This document shows, piece by piece, positions 8,014-16,479 of a stretch of 64,000 nucleotides of DNA. The stretch is from Oscillospiraceae bacterium (lineage in GTDB: Bacteria > Bacillota > Clostridia > Oscillospirales > CAG-272), in NCBI GenBank assembly GCA_015065385.1, contig SVQK01000110.1:86204-150203 (forward strand). The letters are read 5' to 3'. Each line of letters opens with the position of its first letter. Positions within the stretch are counted from its first letter, which is position 1. Both the position numbers and the translations under genes were made by a program. Under the pieces are notes generated by a model. The model was given only the letters and a program-made list of their open reading frames with translations, did no database searches and was not told where the DNA came from.

Positions 8014-9480
8014 TCAGCGCTTCGTCTTCCCGAAGAGGATTTCGGTGAGCTCCTCCTCCGTCAGCACGACGGACGTCACGGGACCGAGCCCCTTGTCCGA
8101 AGCGGCGCGCAGATCCACGCGGATCATGTAATAATCCTGACAGAAATAGCTCGCCTCGGGTTCGTCCGGATTCTCGAACTCCCTGAGCTCCCATCCTTCG
8201 TCTTGCGGGAAGCGCGTATAGAATTTCACCACATATTCGACCGCGCCCGGAACAGCGTCCCAGACGGCCTTGATCCCTCCGGCGTCCGGTTTCATGGAGT
8301 CGTCCGGCTCAAAGCGGATCCCCTCCGGCACGCCGAGCTTCTTGTCGGTGGGATAGGACGTCAGATCGCAGAACTTCCCGAACGCCGTTATGTCCTCCAG
8401 TTCAACCATGGTCCGCGTGGAGAGACGCCCGTTCTTCATGCTGACGGAAGGCGTGAAAATAACGGTTCCGCCTCCGTCCGCGGGGGGATTTTTGACGATC
8501 ACGACCGTATCCGGCGCGATTTCCGACACGTTGACGCAGAGCAAAATCGGCTGCCCGCGCCTGCTGTGATAGAGCACCTCTCCCGCCGCGCCTTTGTAGT
8601 CGTTGGTTTCATCGACGATAAAGCGGCGCACCGTGACCTCCGCCTCGGGTGAACGCGGGACGACGACGAAAAGATCCTGCCCGCCTTCGGTCCTTACGAT
8701 GTTCTCCTCGGGAATCTCCTCGAGGAACGGGAAGACGGTCGTGACCTTGCGGCCGCCGAGCAGGGTCAGCAGTCCCGCAAGATCGGATTTTCCGCCCGAT
8801 CCGCCCGCGTAGCAAACGCCGCAGACTGCCCCTTCTTCGGCAACTGTCTGCCGCTGGACGACGTCCGGATCCCATCCGAGGGAGGCGCGGTACAGCCACG
8901 TCACCGTCATGGCGCGGGAACAGGCGGCCTCGATGTCGAAGCCGTCCATGTCCCGGAGCATATCGTTGTTCGCGGCCCAGACCCACGGCAGCACATAGTA
9001 GGCGTCCGGATCCTTCATCGGCAGGGTTCCGTTCACTCCCGGTACGGGCTGGCCGAGAGAGCGCCAGAGGAAGGTGAGAATGTGCGCGGAGGTGCAGAGG
9101 GCGTCCGGGGAGAATTCCTTCGCGGAGGTCCCGTTCGTAATGCCCTGCTCCACCGCCCAGAGAACGGCCTTTTCATAGTAACTGCCCGGCGCGACGTCGG
9201 TGAACGGGCAGGATTTGGCCTTCGGTTCCGGACGGCCCGAAGCGCGCCATAGGAACGTCACGACCTGCCCGCGGGTACAGGTGTCGGACGGCGAGAAGGT
9301 TGTCACGCTCGTTCCGGTGGTGACGCCGTTGTCCAGCGCCCAGAGAACGGCGGGAGCGTAATAGGAATCCGCCGGAACATCCGCGAAGCTGTCCGCCCCT
9401 GCGCCGACGGCCAGAAGGACTGCCGTCACAACGGCCAGAACCAGCGCGCCGGACAGCTTTGTCGTCAGGTTTCTTTTCAT
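8014..9480 (-). CDS. SLH-domain cell-surface protein
   Basis: 488 residues. A signal peptide (MKRNLTTKLSGALVLAVV..., cleavage near AGAGA/DSF) is followed by three S-layer-homology repeats, e.g. SFADVPADSYYAPAVLWALD and PFTDVAPGSYYEKAVLWAVE, each with the TFSP/TRGQ-type turn. SLH triplets bind pyruvylated secondary wall polymer, so the protein should be displayed on the envelope. The remaining 290 residues match nothing I recognise; they are beta-rich and include an Ig/fibronectin-like stretch near the end (GIKAVWDAVPGAVEYVVKFY, a typical fibronectin III strand pattern). Its transcript has a leader of about 180 bases (promoter at 9668-9697). Confidence 0.82.
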   Translation of the reverse strand: MKRNLTTKLSGALVLAVVTAVLLAVGAGADSFADVPADSYYAPAVLWALDNGVTTGTSVTTFSPSDTCTRGQVVTFLWRASGRPEPKAKSCPFTDVAPGSYYEKAVLWAVEQGITNGTSAKEFSPDALCTSAHILTFLWRSLGQPVPGVNGTLPMKDPDAYYVLPWVWAANNDMLRDMDGFDIEAACSRAMTVTWLYRASLGWDPDVVQRQTVAEEGAVCGVCYAGGSGGKSDLAGLLTLLGGRKVTTVFPFLEEIPEENIVRTEGGQDLFVVVPRSPEAEVTVRRFIVDETNDYKGAAGEVLYHSRRGQPILLCVNVSEIAPDTVVIVKNPPADGGGTVIFTPSVSMKNGRLSTRTMVELEDITAFGKFCDLTSYPTDKKLGVPEGIRFEPDDSMKPDAGGIKAVWDAVPGAVEYVVKFYTRFPQDEGWELREFENPDEPEASYFCQDYYMIRVDLRAASDKGLGPVTSVVLTEEELTEILFGKTKR

Positions 9481-9667
9481 GATGCGATCTCCTCATTCTG
9501 CGATTCTTGTTTCTTTTTCCTTCGGAATGGAGTCCGATCGGGTCAGCGGATCTGTACCGCGACGGCTTTCTCCCCCGGCGGCACATGGCATGCTCCCGGT
9601 CCGCCGCCCATGCTTTTCAAAGGTGCGCGTCTGCCCGAAAGATGCTCTCCGTGTCTCTTTCCAGTTA

Positions 9668-9697
9668 ATCATACCACCGAAAAGCCGCCGCTGTCAA
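9668..9697 (-). promoter_or_regulatory. Promoter for the SLH protein gene, with long leader
   Basis: Minus strand TTGACA (9697-9692), 18-base spacer, TATGAT (9673-9668). The gap 9481-9748 holds only this promoter and the roughly 180-base leader. The leader contains a GGCGGC...GCCGCC stem; I could not match it to a known riboswitch. Confidence 0.7.
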
Positions 9698-9748
9698 TCG
9701 TGTTTCCGTGAATTTCAAAAAATCAAATGCAGCCCGAACGTCCGTCCG

Positions 9749-10048
9749 TTATTCTTCTCCCGTATCGTCCGTGTTCAGCCCGTACCGGAACAGGTCGCTG
9801 ACCTTCGCCTGCGCGTCTTCCGCGAGGTGTTTCCGCATATAGCGGTCGCGGTCCTCCAAAATCGCCAGCATTTCGTCGGCAAATTCCTCGGGCGGGATCA
9901 GACCGGCGCGGCTGACATAGGCGATCATCCTTTTCGCCAGATAGTCCGTGTTCATCTCTTTCGCCACAAGCGCCGCAAATTCGGCGGGATATCCCTCCCG
10001 CACCATGAGGCGGTAAAGTCCCCCTCTCAGATCCCCGTTCCTGTCCAT
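9749..10048 (-). CDS. Small uncharacterised protein, 99 residues
   Basis: Starts at an ATG with GGGAG six bases upstream and reads MDRNGDLRGGLYRLMVREGY. It is soluble, predicted mostly helical and acidic at the end (LNTDDTGEE). The middle (EFAALVAKEMNTDYLAKRMIAYVS...EEFADEMLAILEDRDRYM) resembles a family of roughly 100-residue conserved Clostridia proteins of unknown function that I know only as hypotheticals. It has its own promoter (10097-10125) and is divergent from the URO-D-like gene. No function is proposed. Longer in-frame extensions on this strand are antisense to the URO-D-like gene and not real. Confidence 0.6.
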   Translation of the reverse strand: MDRNGDLRGGLYRLMVREGYPAEFAALVAKEMNTDYLAKRMIAYVSRAGLIPPEEFADEMLAILEDRDRYMRKHLAEDAQAKVSDLFRYGLNTDDTGEE

Positions 10049-10096
10049 GCTCAACTCCCGCAAAGCTCCTTTCAGCTCTTCTTCTGCTCCCGTACC

Positions 10097-10125
10097 ATTA
10101 TACCATATTCCCCGCCCGTCCGCAA
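10097..10125 (-). promoter_or_regulatory. Promoter for the 99-residue protein
   Basis: Minus strand TTGCGG (10125-10120), 17-base spacer, TATAAT (10102-10097). Confidence 0.65.
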
Positions 10126-10149
10126 GCGTCTGCGCGCCGATCCGCGTTC

Positions 10150-10178
10150 TTGACAAGGCGGCAGTCTTCCTGTATAAT
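10150..10178 (+). promoter_or_regulatory. Consensus promoter for the URO-D-like gene
   Basis: TTGACA (10150-10155), 17-base spacer, TATAAT (10173-10178), 41 bases before the chosen ATG. Confidence 0.8.
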
Positions 10179-10219
10179 ACTGTGTGAAAACAAACGTCAG
10201 CCGCAAAAGGAGTTTCGTC

Positions 10220-11344
10220 ATGCCCATCCAGCCAATCCGCAAGCCGTGGCGCGGAACGATGACCGCCCGGGAACGCTTCAACCGCCAGATGCACTATCAG
10301 TCCTTCGATCGCTGCTTCAACATGGAATTCGGCTACTGGAAGGAAAACTTCACGACCTGGCCGCTGTTCTACGAAAACGGGATCCGGAACAACGGCGAGG
10401 CGGACATTTTCTTCGCGTTCGACCGCTTCTCGCAGATCGGGGGGGCGACGTGGATGTGCCCCAGCTTCGAGCAAAAGGAAATAGGACGGCAGGACAACAA
10501 GATCATCCTCATCAACTCGGACGGGCTCATGGCGGAGGTGCTCGCCTCCGGGAAAGACACGATTCCGCACTATCTGAAATCCTCCGTCACGACGCCGGAC
10601 GACTGGAAACGGGTCAAGGAGGAGCACTTCGACCGGAACCACCCCGGGCGGAAGATGGATGTGGAGGGTCTCAAAAAGGCGTTTCCGGAGGATCGGGACT
10701 TCCCGCTCGGCATTTCCTGCGGCTCCATGATCGGCAAAATCCGGGACATGCTGACCTTCGAAGGGCTGGCCTACGCCTGCTACGACTACCCGGACATGGT
10801 GGAGGACATGGTGGAGACCTGCTGTCAGCTCGTGGAGGATTCCCTCGATCAGGTTCTCGGAGAAATCACCTTCGACTTTGCGTCCGGATGGGAGGATATC
10901 TGCTTCAAAAACGGGCCGATCGTATCCGTTCCGTTTTTCCGGGACGTTGTGATGCCGCGGTACAAACGCATCCGGAAGAAGCTCGACGAGCACGGGATCG
11001 ATCTCTGGTACACGGACTGCGACGGGGACGTGAGGCCGATTCTGCCGTATCTTCTGGAGGGCGGCATCAACTGCCTGTTCCCGTTCGAGGTCAACAGCTG
11101 CGCGCATCCGGGCGAGCTTCTCGATCAGTACGACGGACAGCTGAGGATCATGGGCGGCGTGGACAAAATGGCGCTCGGCGCGGGCAGGGACGCCATCCGC
11201 GACTATCTGAAAACGCTGGAAAAATACGTTGCGCGTGGGGGATACATTCCCTTCTGCGATCACCGCTGCCCGCCGAACGTCAACCCGGACGATTACCTCT
11301 ATTACCTCGATCTCAAGGAAAAGATGTTCGGAATGCAGGAATGA
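10220..11344 (+). CDS. Uroporphyrinogen decarboxylase-fold protein (putative corrinoid-dependent methyltransferase)
   Basis: 374 residues from the ATG preceded by AAAAGGAG; an ATG at 10184 lies within six bases of the -10 and is rejected. The sequence has the URO-D barrel signature of the MtaA/CmuA-like branch: MTARERFNRQMHYQSFDRC at the N-terminus, then WYTDCDGDVRPILPYLLEGG, INCLFPFEVNS and LRIMGGVDKMAL. True HemE proteins carry an N-terminal RQAGR motif that is absent here, so haem synthesis is unlikely. The branch includes methyltransferases that use corrinoid proteins or coenzyme M. No corrinoid protein gene is nearby. Two other URO-D-like genes lie in the window (27831-29069 and 51594-52598). 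Substrate unknown. Confidence 0.75.
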   Translation: MPIQPIRKPWRGTMTARERFNRQMHYQSFDRCFNMEFGYWKENFTTWPLFYENGIRNNGEADIFFAFDRFSQIGGATWMCPSFEQKEIGRQDNKIILINSDGLMAEVLASGKDTIPHYLKSSVTTPDDWKRVKEEHFDRNHPGRKMDVEGLKKAFPEDRDFPLGISCGSMIGKIRDMLTFEGLAYACYDYPDMVEDMVETCCQLVEDSLDQVLGEITFDFASGWEDICFKNGPIVSVPFFRDVVMPRYKRIRKKLDEHGIDLWYTDCDGDVRPILPYLLEGGINCLFPFEVNSCAHPGELLDQYDGQLRIMGGVDKMALGAGRDAIRDYLKTLEKYVARGGYIPFCDHRCPPNVNPDDYLYYLDLKEKMFGMQE

Positions 11345-11362
11345 CCTCCCGTACCGAACCGC

Positions 11363-11421
11363 AAAAAACCGCACCGCCCGCCATCCCGAAATCCGAGACC
11401 GACGGAAGGCGCGGTATTTTT
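11363..11421. terminator. Possible bidirectional terminator between convergent genes
   Basis: AAAAAACCGC (to 11372) faces GCGGTATTTTT (11411 onward), giving a short stem with A-tract and T-tract on opposite sides. It lies between the convergent URO-D-like and M29 genes. The stem is short and the loop long, so confidence is moderate. Confidence 0.4.
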
Positions 11422-11442
11422 GTTCAGCTTATGGATCCCCTG

Positions 11443-12666
11443 TCAGAACGCCCAGTTGCCGTTCCGGAAGATGGGCACGGTTTTCCCGTCTCGGGTGACG
11501 GCGTCGATCGAGAGATCCGGCGTGCCGATCATGAAATCGACGTGGATCATCGAATCGTTGACGCCGAGCGCGCGGCATTCCTCCAGCGACTTTTCCTCAA
11601 ATCCACGGATCGTGTCCGCAAACCCCATCCCGAGCGCGAGATGGCAGGCGGCGTTTTCGTCGAACAGCGTGTTATAGAAGAGCAGTCCGGTGTTCTGGAT
11701 CGGGGAATCGAACGGAACGAGCGCGCATTCGCCGAGATAGGCCGCCCCCTCGTCCGCCGTGATGATGTTCGTCAGGAGCTGATTGTTCTTTTCCGCGTGC
11801 CATTCGACCGCTTTCCCCTCGCGGAAGCGGATCCAGAAGTCCTCGATCAGCTGTCCTTCCCGGGAAAGCGGCATGGACGCGTAAACGATCCCCTCCGCCC
11901 GCCCGCGCTTCGGAGAGATGAAGCACTCCTCCGTCGGGATGTTCGGATTGAAGAAAATGCCCTGTAAGCTGGTGTCGCCGCCGCCCTTGAACTCCGCCTC
12001 CGGGATCATGCCGACCGTGAAGTCCGTGCCGTTCGACGCGGTATAATGAAGCGTTTCGATCCCGAGGCTGTTCAGGTGGGCGCATCTTGCGGAGAGATCC
12101 GCGTTGTGTTCTTCCCATGCCGCGACCGGATCCTCCGTCACCCGGCTCGTCGCAAGGATCGCCTCCCACAGCTTTTCCATCGCCTGACGCTTCGACAGCT
12201 CCGGAAAGAGCTTTTTCGCCCACGCCGGACCGGGCACCGCGGCGATGCACCACTGATACCGGTTTTCGAGCTTGTCGCGGTAGGCCTTGATCTGCGGGTA
12301 GCGCATCTGCTGAATCTTCAGCATCTTGTCCTGATCGATGCCGCGCAGTCCGTCCGGGTCGTCGGAATCGAGGTAGATCCGGCAGGGGATCTTTTCGACG
12401 TAGTAGTCCCAGCGGGCCTTCTGATAGTTCGTCAGAGTCCCGAGCGTCTCGACGGAACAGAATTTGTTGTCCACCTTGGCGAGCGGCTGATAGTCCCAGT
12501 CCACGACTACCCGTGCCGCGCCGAGCTTGTAGCACTCCTCCGCCACCATGCGCACAAAGTCCGGCTGGTCGAGCCCCGCAACAATGAACACATCCTGTCC
12601 CTTCTGCACGTTGACGCCGGTCTCCGCGATCAGACGGGCGTATTTCCGAAGAATCGTCTTTTTCAT
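11443..12666 (-). CDS. M29-family metallo-aminopeptidase
   Basis: 407 residues from MKKTILRKYARLIAETGVNVQ. This N-terminus, the ASNGTDFTVGM...EAEFKGGGD segment, ISPKRGRAEGIVYASMPLS, and the ending IHVDFMIGTPDLSIDAV... match aminopeptidase T/AmpS of family M29. These dimeric cytoplasmic enzymes use two metal ions to release N-terminal amino acids from peptides. Metal ligands in the family are Glu, His and Asp residues in the C-terminal half; candidates here are the E of TEECFISPKRG and the H and D of IHVDFMIG. Length is normal. It has its own promoter. A longer frame reaching 12795 would start upstream of that promoter. Confidence 0.9.
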   Translation of the reverse strand: MKKTILRKYARLIAETGVNVQKGQDVFIVAGLDQPDFVRMVAEECYKLGAARVVVDWDYQPLAKVDNKFCSVETLGTLTNYQKARWDYYVEKIPCRIYLDSDDPDGLRGIDQDKMLKIQQMRYPQIKAYRDKLENRYQWCIAAVPGPAWAKKLFPELSKRQAMEKLWEAILATSRVTEDPVAAWEEHNADLSARCAHLNSLGIETLHYTASNGTDFTVGMIPEAEFKGGGDTSLQGIFFNPNIPTEECFISPKRGRAEGIVYASMPLSREGQLIEDFWIRFREGKAVEWHAEKNNQLLTNIITADEGAAYLGECALVPFDSPIQNTGLLFYNTLFDENAACHLALGMGFADTIRGFEEKSLEECRALGVNDSMIHVDFMIGTPDLSIDAVTRDGKTVPIFRNGNWAF

Positions 12667-12708
12667 GCTTCTATGCTTCCGCCTTTCCGAGAAATAAAGG
12701 TACGCTTT

Positions 12709-12737
12709 ATTATACACCATCCGCGCGCCCGTGGCAA
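12709..12737 (-). promoter_or_regulatory. Promoter for the M29 aminopeptidase gene
   Basis: Minus strand TTGCCA (12737-12732), 17-base spacer, TATAAT (12714-12709). Confidence 0.7.
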
Positions 12738-12777
12738 GTTCGCCTGAAAGTTTCTTCATGCAATCAGCGGGAAGAGG

Positions 12778-12806
12778 TTGCGCCGGTCGGAACAATGTGT
12801 TATACT
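12778..12806 (+). promoter_or_regulatory. Promoter for the PAP2/YwaF pair
   Basis: TTGCGC (12778-12783), 17-base spacer, TATACT (12801-12806); divergent from the M29 promoter. Confidence 0.65.
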
Positions 12807-12872
12807 ATATCAAACCGAACCGGCGGGTGGATCCGTTCCGGTTTCCGAACAGCGCACAAAGGGGGGAAGACC

Positions 12873-13520
12873 GTGCGGAAACGAATACCGTCCCATGTTC
12901 TCCCATGCGTGGTCTGGATCGCCGGAGGACAGCTTCTCGTGTATTACGGAACACGCCTCTTCCCCGCCCCGGCGCCGTATGACCTGAGCACCGCGCTCGA
13001 TCGGTCGATCCCGCTTGTTCCCGCGTGGATCACCGTGTATTTTCTGGCATACGCCACATGGATCGCGGGATTCTGGCGCATCGTCACGTCGGGCCGGACC
13101 CGCGCGATCCGGGTTTCCTTCGCGTACGGCGCGGCGCTTCTTCTGTGCGGGATCTGCTTCGTCCTCTTCCCCTGCACGATGGAGCGGCCGGAGGTCGTCG
13201 GATCCGATCTGTTCTCGAACCTGATCCGCTTTCTCTACCTGGTCGATCCGCCGCGCAATCTTCTGCCGTCCATCCATGTGCTGGCGAGTTATTTCTGCTG
13301 GCGCGGAATGACGGGATGCCGGACGATCCCGCTCCGGGTGAAGACGTTTTACTTCGTCTTCTGGATCTTAGTCTGCCTCAGCATCCTCTTTGTGCGCCAG
13401 CATGTGCTCTGGGATATCCCCGCGGCCGTCGCCGACGCCGAACTCATGCTCTTTCTCTCCAAGATCCTGCGTCCGGAACAGTTCGGCAAACACGGGATAT
13501 CACGGAAGAGCGAACGATAA
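12873..13520 (+). CDS. PAP2-superfamily membrane phosphatase (Aur1-like subgroup)
   Basis: 215 residues from a GTG behind GGGGGGA; the in-frame ATG at 12795 would overlap the -10 box. About six hydrophobic segments are visible. The PAP2 active-site motifs appear in degenerate form: FPCTMERP (motif 1), LLPSIHV (the PSxH motif with its catalytic His) and RQHVLWDIPAA (the HxxxD motif). This arrangement is closest to the PAP2_3/inositol-phosphorylceramide-synthase-like branch, which acts on lipid phosphates or phosphoinositol headgroups at the membrane surface. The substrate is not known. The YwaF-like gene follows after 50 bases and is probably co-transcribed. Confidence 0.75.
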   Translation: MRKRIPSHVLPCVVWIAGGQLLVYYGTRLFPAPAPYDLSTALDRSIPLVPAWITVYFLAYATWIAGFWRIVTSGRTRAIRVSFAYGAALLLCGICFVLFPCTMERPEVVGSDLFSNLIRFLYLVDPPRNLLPSIHVLASYFCWRGMTGCRTIPLRVKTFYFVFWILVCLSILFVRQHVLWDIPAAVADAELMLFLSKILRPEQFGKHGISRKSER

Positions 13521-13570
13521 CAACATACTGAACGTCAGAATTCTGTCTGCAATACGGGGGGAATATCATC

Positions 13571-14356
13571 ATGGACTGGACTCTCACACCGTTCAACCCG
13601 CTCTTCTGCGCCGTGCTGGGCGCGTTTCTCGTTCTGCTGGCGGCGGCGAGTCTGATTCTGCGGCACAGGAGCGAGCGGACGAAAAAGATCGTGCTCGTGA
13701 CGGCCTGCCTTGTGACGCTTGCCGGATTCTTCGCCTACAAGGTCGCTCTCTCCCGCGACGCCGAATACGACCGGCTCGTCGCGGCCATGGACGGCTTCAA
13801 CTGGTGGGGCGAGCTGCCGCTGCATCTCTGCAACGTGAACATGATCCTCATTCCCATCGCGGTTCTGACAAAGCGGCGGCCGCTTATGGGATTCTGCTTT
13901 TTCGTCGGTCCGCTCTGCGCGATGATGGCGCTCTCCATGCCCGGCGCGGGATTCTCCGACTGCTCCCTCCTTCTGCCGCGGATGCTCGGATACTACGGCA
14001 CGCACTTCATGGTGATGGTCGAAGCGCTCGCGCTTGTGACGTTCGGATTCTTCCGGCCCGGGTTCCGCGATCTTCCCGCGACCGCAGCGGCAATCGTCGT
14101 TGTCACGTTCGTCATCTTCCTCATCGATCTGCTGTTCCGCCTCACGGGGCTGTATCCTCGCGCGAATTATTTCTTTGCCATGGAGACGGAGGGAAATTTC
14201 CTTCTCGAGCTCTTTCACAGCTGGATCCCGGTTCCGTTCCTGTACCTGCTTCCCTGCACGCTCATCCTCGCCGTCTACATGTCCGTCGTCATAGGCGGGT
14301 TCGCGCTGGCAGGGGCTTGCGAAAAACGCCGGACGGACAGAACCGTGTCGCGCTGA
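13571..14356 (+). CDS. YwaF/TMEM164-like integral membrane protein
   Basis: 261 residues, ribosome site GGGGGGAA. Seven or so hydrophobic helices and the signature WWGELPLHLCNVNMIL match the YwaF family (TIGR02206-type). In distant TMEM164 relatives the conserved His and Cys of this segment serve acyl transfer between lipids; bacterial members are not characterised. The C-terminal end is short and basic (CEKRRTDRTVSR). It follows the PAP2 gene, so a joint role in membrane-lipid processing is possible (inference). Confidence 0.75.
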   Translation: MDWTLTPFNPLFCAVLGAFLVLLAAASLILRHRSERTKKIVLVTACLVTLAGFFAYKVALSRDAEYDRLVAAMDGFNWWGELPLHLCNVNMILIPIAVLTKRRPLMGFCFFVGPLCAMMALSMPGAGFSDCSLLLPRMLGYYGTHFMVMVEALALVTFGFFRPGFRDLPATAAAIVVVTFVIFLIDLLFRLTGLYPRANYFFAMETEGNFLLELFHSWIPVPFLYLLPCTLILAVYMSVVIGGFALAGACEKRRTDRTVSR

Positions 14357-14406
14357 ACATAGCGGTCGGCCGATCCGTCCAGCGAAATCACTTCATTCTT
14401 CGCCGG

Positions 14407-15411
14407 TTATTCGATCGAATCTCCGAGGGACGGGGAACGCCATTTCATTACCGAGCATACGGAAAACGGAAGGATGCCGCCGCCGTATTTCTTCGCACCC
14501 GCCTCAAAGGCGACGAGCAGGCCGCCGTCCCGGTATTCTATATCCTCGCTCATGTGCGGAACGCGGATCGTCTCCTGCGCCCGCCGGCTGTCGAGAATGT
14601 ACAGGGGAATTTCCGCGCCTTCGCAGGAGAAGACCCCGTCCGGATTGCTGTTGATCCGGTACAGCTTCAGCTCGGAATCCGCGAGTCCGTAGGAACAGGA
14701 CAGCGCAGCCGACGCGCCCGGGGTCATGGCGAATCCCTGCACCTTTTCGCAGACGGAAAAAGCGTTCACGGGAACCGGGGCGACTCCCAGAGGCTCATCC
14801 TCGGAAAGCGAATAGCCGAACACCATCGCGCGGTGCTCTCCGTCCGCCGTCTGCATCACATGGTCCGCCTCCGTCTCGTATCCGTCCGCGTAAAAATCCC
14901 CCACATACAGCATTCTTCCAAAAGTTGAGCAGAACGACGCGCGGCACGGCACATCGAAATGGCCGATAAAGCGCACGGTGTCCCCGTCCGATGCGTTCAT
15001 CACGTCTTCCGCTTTCAGGACAAAGATTTTCGACGCGTTGCTGATGTAGACGAACTCCCCCGCCGCCGTCATGCCGCCCGCGTGTCCGTCGTAGACCTCG
15101 CCGTTTTCCCGCTCCAGATTGATCCGGACGGGCTCCTTTCCGAGGCGGCAGATCCGGGAGGCCTCGTCGCCGGGCATGTAGCCGCAGATCAGCGTCGTAC
15201 CGTCGGGAGCGGTCGTGACGCCCTGCGGAATGAAGCCCGACCAGAGATCCGGGATCGCCGAGACCTTTCCGGCATAGCGGTAAAATCCCGGATACACGAT
15301 GCGCGGCGCGATCAGGCAGAACAGGACATAGAGCAAAATCAGCCCGATCAAAACCTTAAGCGCGATGAAAAGGCCCTTTCTTGCGGGCACAGCAGCCGCA
15401 AAGACACGCAT
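14407..15411 (-). CDS. Membrane-anchored beta-propeller-like protein, unknown function
   Basis: 334 residues from an ATG with AAAGGAG upstream. One transmembrane helix near residues 14-37 (LFIALKVLIGLILLYVLFCL) leaves a large extracytoplasmic domain. That domain has repeated blade-like units such as GFIPQGVTTAPDGTTLICGY, GGMTAAGEFVYISNASKIFV and GFAMTPGASAALSCSYG, typical of propellers that read out or bind rather than hydrolyse. I cannot assign a family. It lies 55 bases downstream of the GH43 gene on the same strand and could belong to that transcript. Confidence 0.6.
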   Translation of the reverse strand: MRVFAAAVPARKGLFIALKVLIGLILLYVLFCLIAPRIVYPGFYRYAGKVSAIPDLWSGFIPQGVTTAPDGTTLICGYMPGDEASRICRLGKEPVRINLERENGEVYDGHAGGMTAAGEFVYISNASKIFVLKAEDVMNASDGDTVRFIGHFDVPCRASFCSTFGRMLYVGDFYADGYETEADHVMQTADGEHRAMVFGYSLSEDEPLGVAPVPVNAFSVCEKVQGFAMTPGASAALSCSYGLADSELKLYRINSNPDGVFSCEGAEIPLYILDSRRAQETIRVPHMSEDIEYRDGGLLVAFEAGAKKYGGGILPFSVCSVMKWRSPSLGDSIE

Positions 15412-15466
15412 AATACGCTCCTTTCTGTCACACGGCGGCGGAAAGAATCCGGAGCAGGTTCACGGG

Positions 15467-16450
15467 TCACGGGCATTCCCCGGAGGGCGGGACAAGATCC
15501 GTCTCATACCCGGCGGGCTCGCCCATGACCGGATAGCCGGATGCGTCGAAATCCACCTTCTGAATGTTGAAATACCGCGGGGCGTAGGTCACGGTCGCGT
15601 TGTGCTCCTTCATGCCGTGGTAGGCGCACCAGAGCTCCGATCCGTCCGGGGAATGGAAGAACGAGGCGTGACCGGGGCCATAGACGCCGTTTGCCATGGT
15701 GAAAATGGGCTTGTCGTGCTTGATCCAGTTGTCCGGATCGCACATCTTGCCGGGATCGGAGCGGTCGTCCCCGACATATTCCAGCACGCCGAAGCAGTAG
15801 TGGTCCGACCAGCATCCGTTCCCGGAGTAGATGATGTACAGCCTTCCGTGCTCCTCCACAAAGAAGGGGCCTTCGTTGATCGTCCCGTCTCCGACATAGG
15901 GGGGAACCGTCTCCCAGTCGTACCGGGCTCTTGCGATCGTCGCCCAGGTTTTGCCGAACGTCCACGGATTCTCGAGCGAGTAAATGGTCAGCACCAGCCC
16001 GCGGTCCTCCCTCGCGCAGCAGAGAAACTGCTTTCCGTCCGCTGCTGTGTACACGGTCGGATCGATGGAGGCGGTGTCCGGCGTCGGGATGCACTTGAAC
16101 GCCCAGTCGCCGAACGGATCGTCCGAGAGGGCCTCCATGACGAAAATGCGCTTGGACGCCCCTCTCTCCTCCCGGATCCTGCCGCTTGTGTAGATATACC
16201 ACTTCCCGTCGGATCCGCGGTGCATCTCGGGCGCCCAGATATCGCCCCAGATCCCGTCCCGGGGGCCGTTCGCCGTGTATAGGATCTTCGAGTCCCCGCC
16301 CGTGCAGATCTCTGCGGCGTGACGGCTGCGGAACAGCTCGAGGACGCGGCCTCTCGTGAACAGGGCGTAATAGTACCCGGTTTCGGGCACATAGGTCATG
16401 AACGGGTCCGGCGCGTCAAACGGCGATACCGGGTTGCGAAACGTCTTCAT
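15467..16450 (-). CDS. GH43-family glycosidase (arabinan/xylan-active type)
   Basis: 327 residues, start MKTFRNPVSPFDAPDPFMTY. The five-bladed-propeller GH43 catalytic set is visible: the general-base Asp in DAPDPF, the pKa-modulating Asp in SIDPTVY and the acid Glu in TINEGPFF. The IWAPEMH element is also typical. Family members are beta-xylosidases, alpha-L-arabinofuranosidases or arabinanases. There is no signal peptide, so it should work on imported oligosaccharides. The gene starts 29 bases after the stop of a solute-binding lipoprotein gene, so binding protein and enzyme probably form an operon serving the same substrate. Confidence 0.85.
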   Translation of the reverse strand: MKTFRNPVSPFDAPDPFMTYVPETGYYYALFTRGRVLELFRSRHAAEICTGGDSKILYTANGPRDGIWGDIWAPEMHRGSDGKWYIYTSGRIREERGASKRIFVMEALSDDPFGDWAFKCIPTPDTASIDPTVYTAADGKQFLCCAREDRGLVLTIYSLENPWTFGKTWATIARARYDWETVPPYVGDGTINEGPFFVEEHGRLYIIYSGNGCWSDHYCFGVLEYVGDDRSDPGKMCDPDNWIKHDKPIFTMANGVYGPGHASFFHSPDGSELWCAYHGMKEHNATVTYAPRYFNIQKVDFDASGYPVMGEPAGYETDLVPPSGECP

Positions 16451-16479
16451 GGGTCAATCTCCTTTCCTGCATCCGACCG

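Noticed and set aside
9481..9660. Known riboswitch (c-di-AMP, c-di-GMP, TPP, cobalamin) upstream of the SLH gene
   Set aside because: Isolated words resemble pieces of these motifs but their order and the required conserved blocks are missing.
10220..11344. HemE (haem-pathway uroporphyrinogen decarboxylase)
   Set aside because: The N-terminal HemE motif is missing in all three URO-D-like proteins of the window and no hem genes are nearby.
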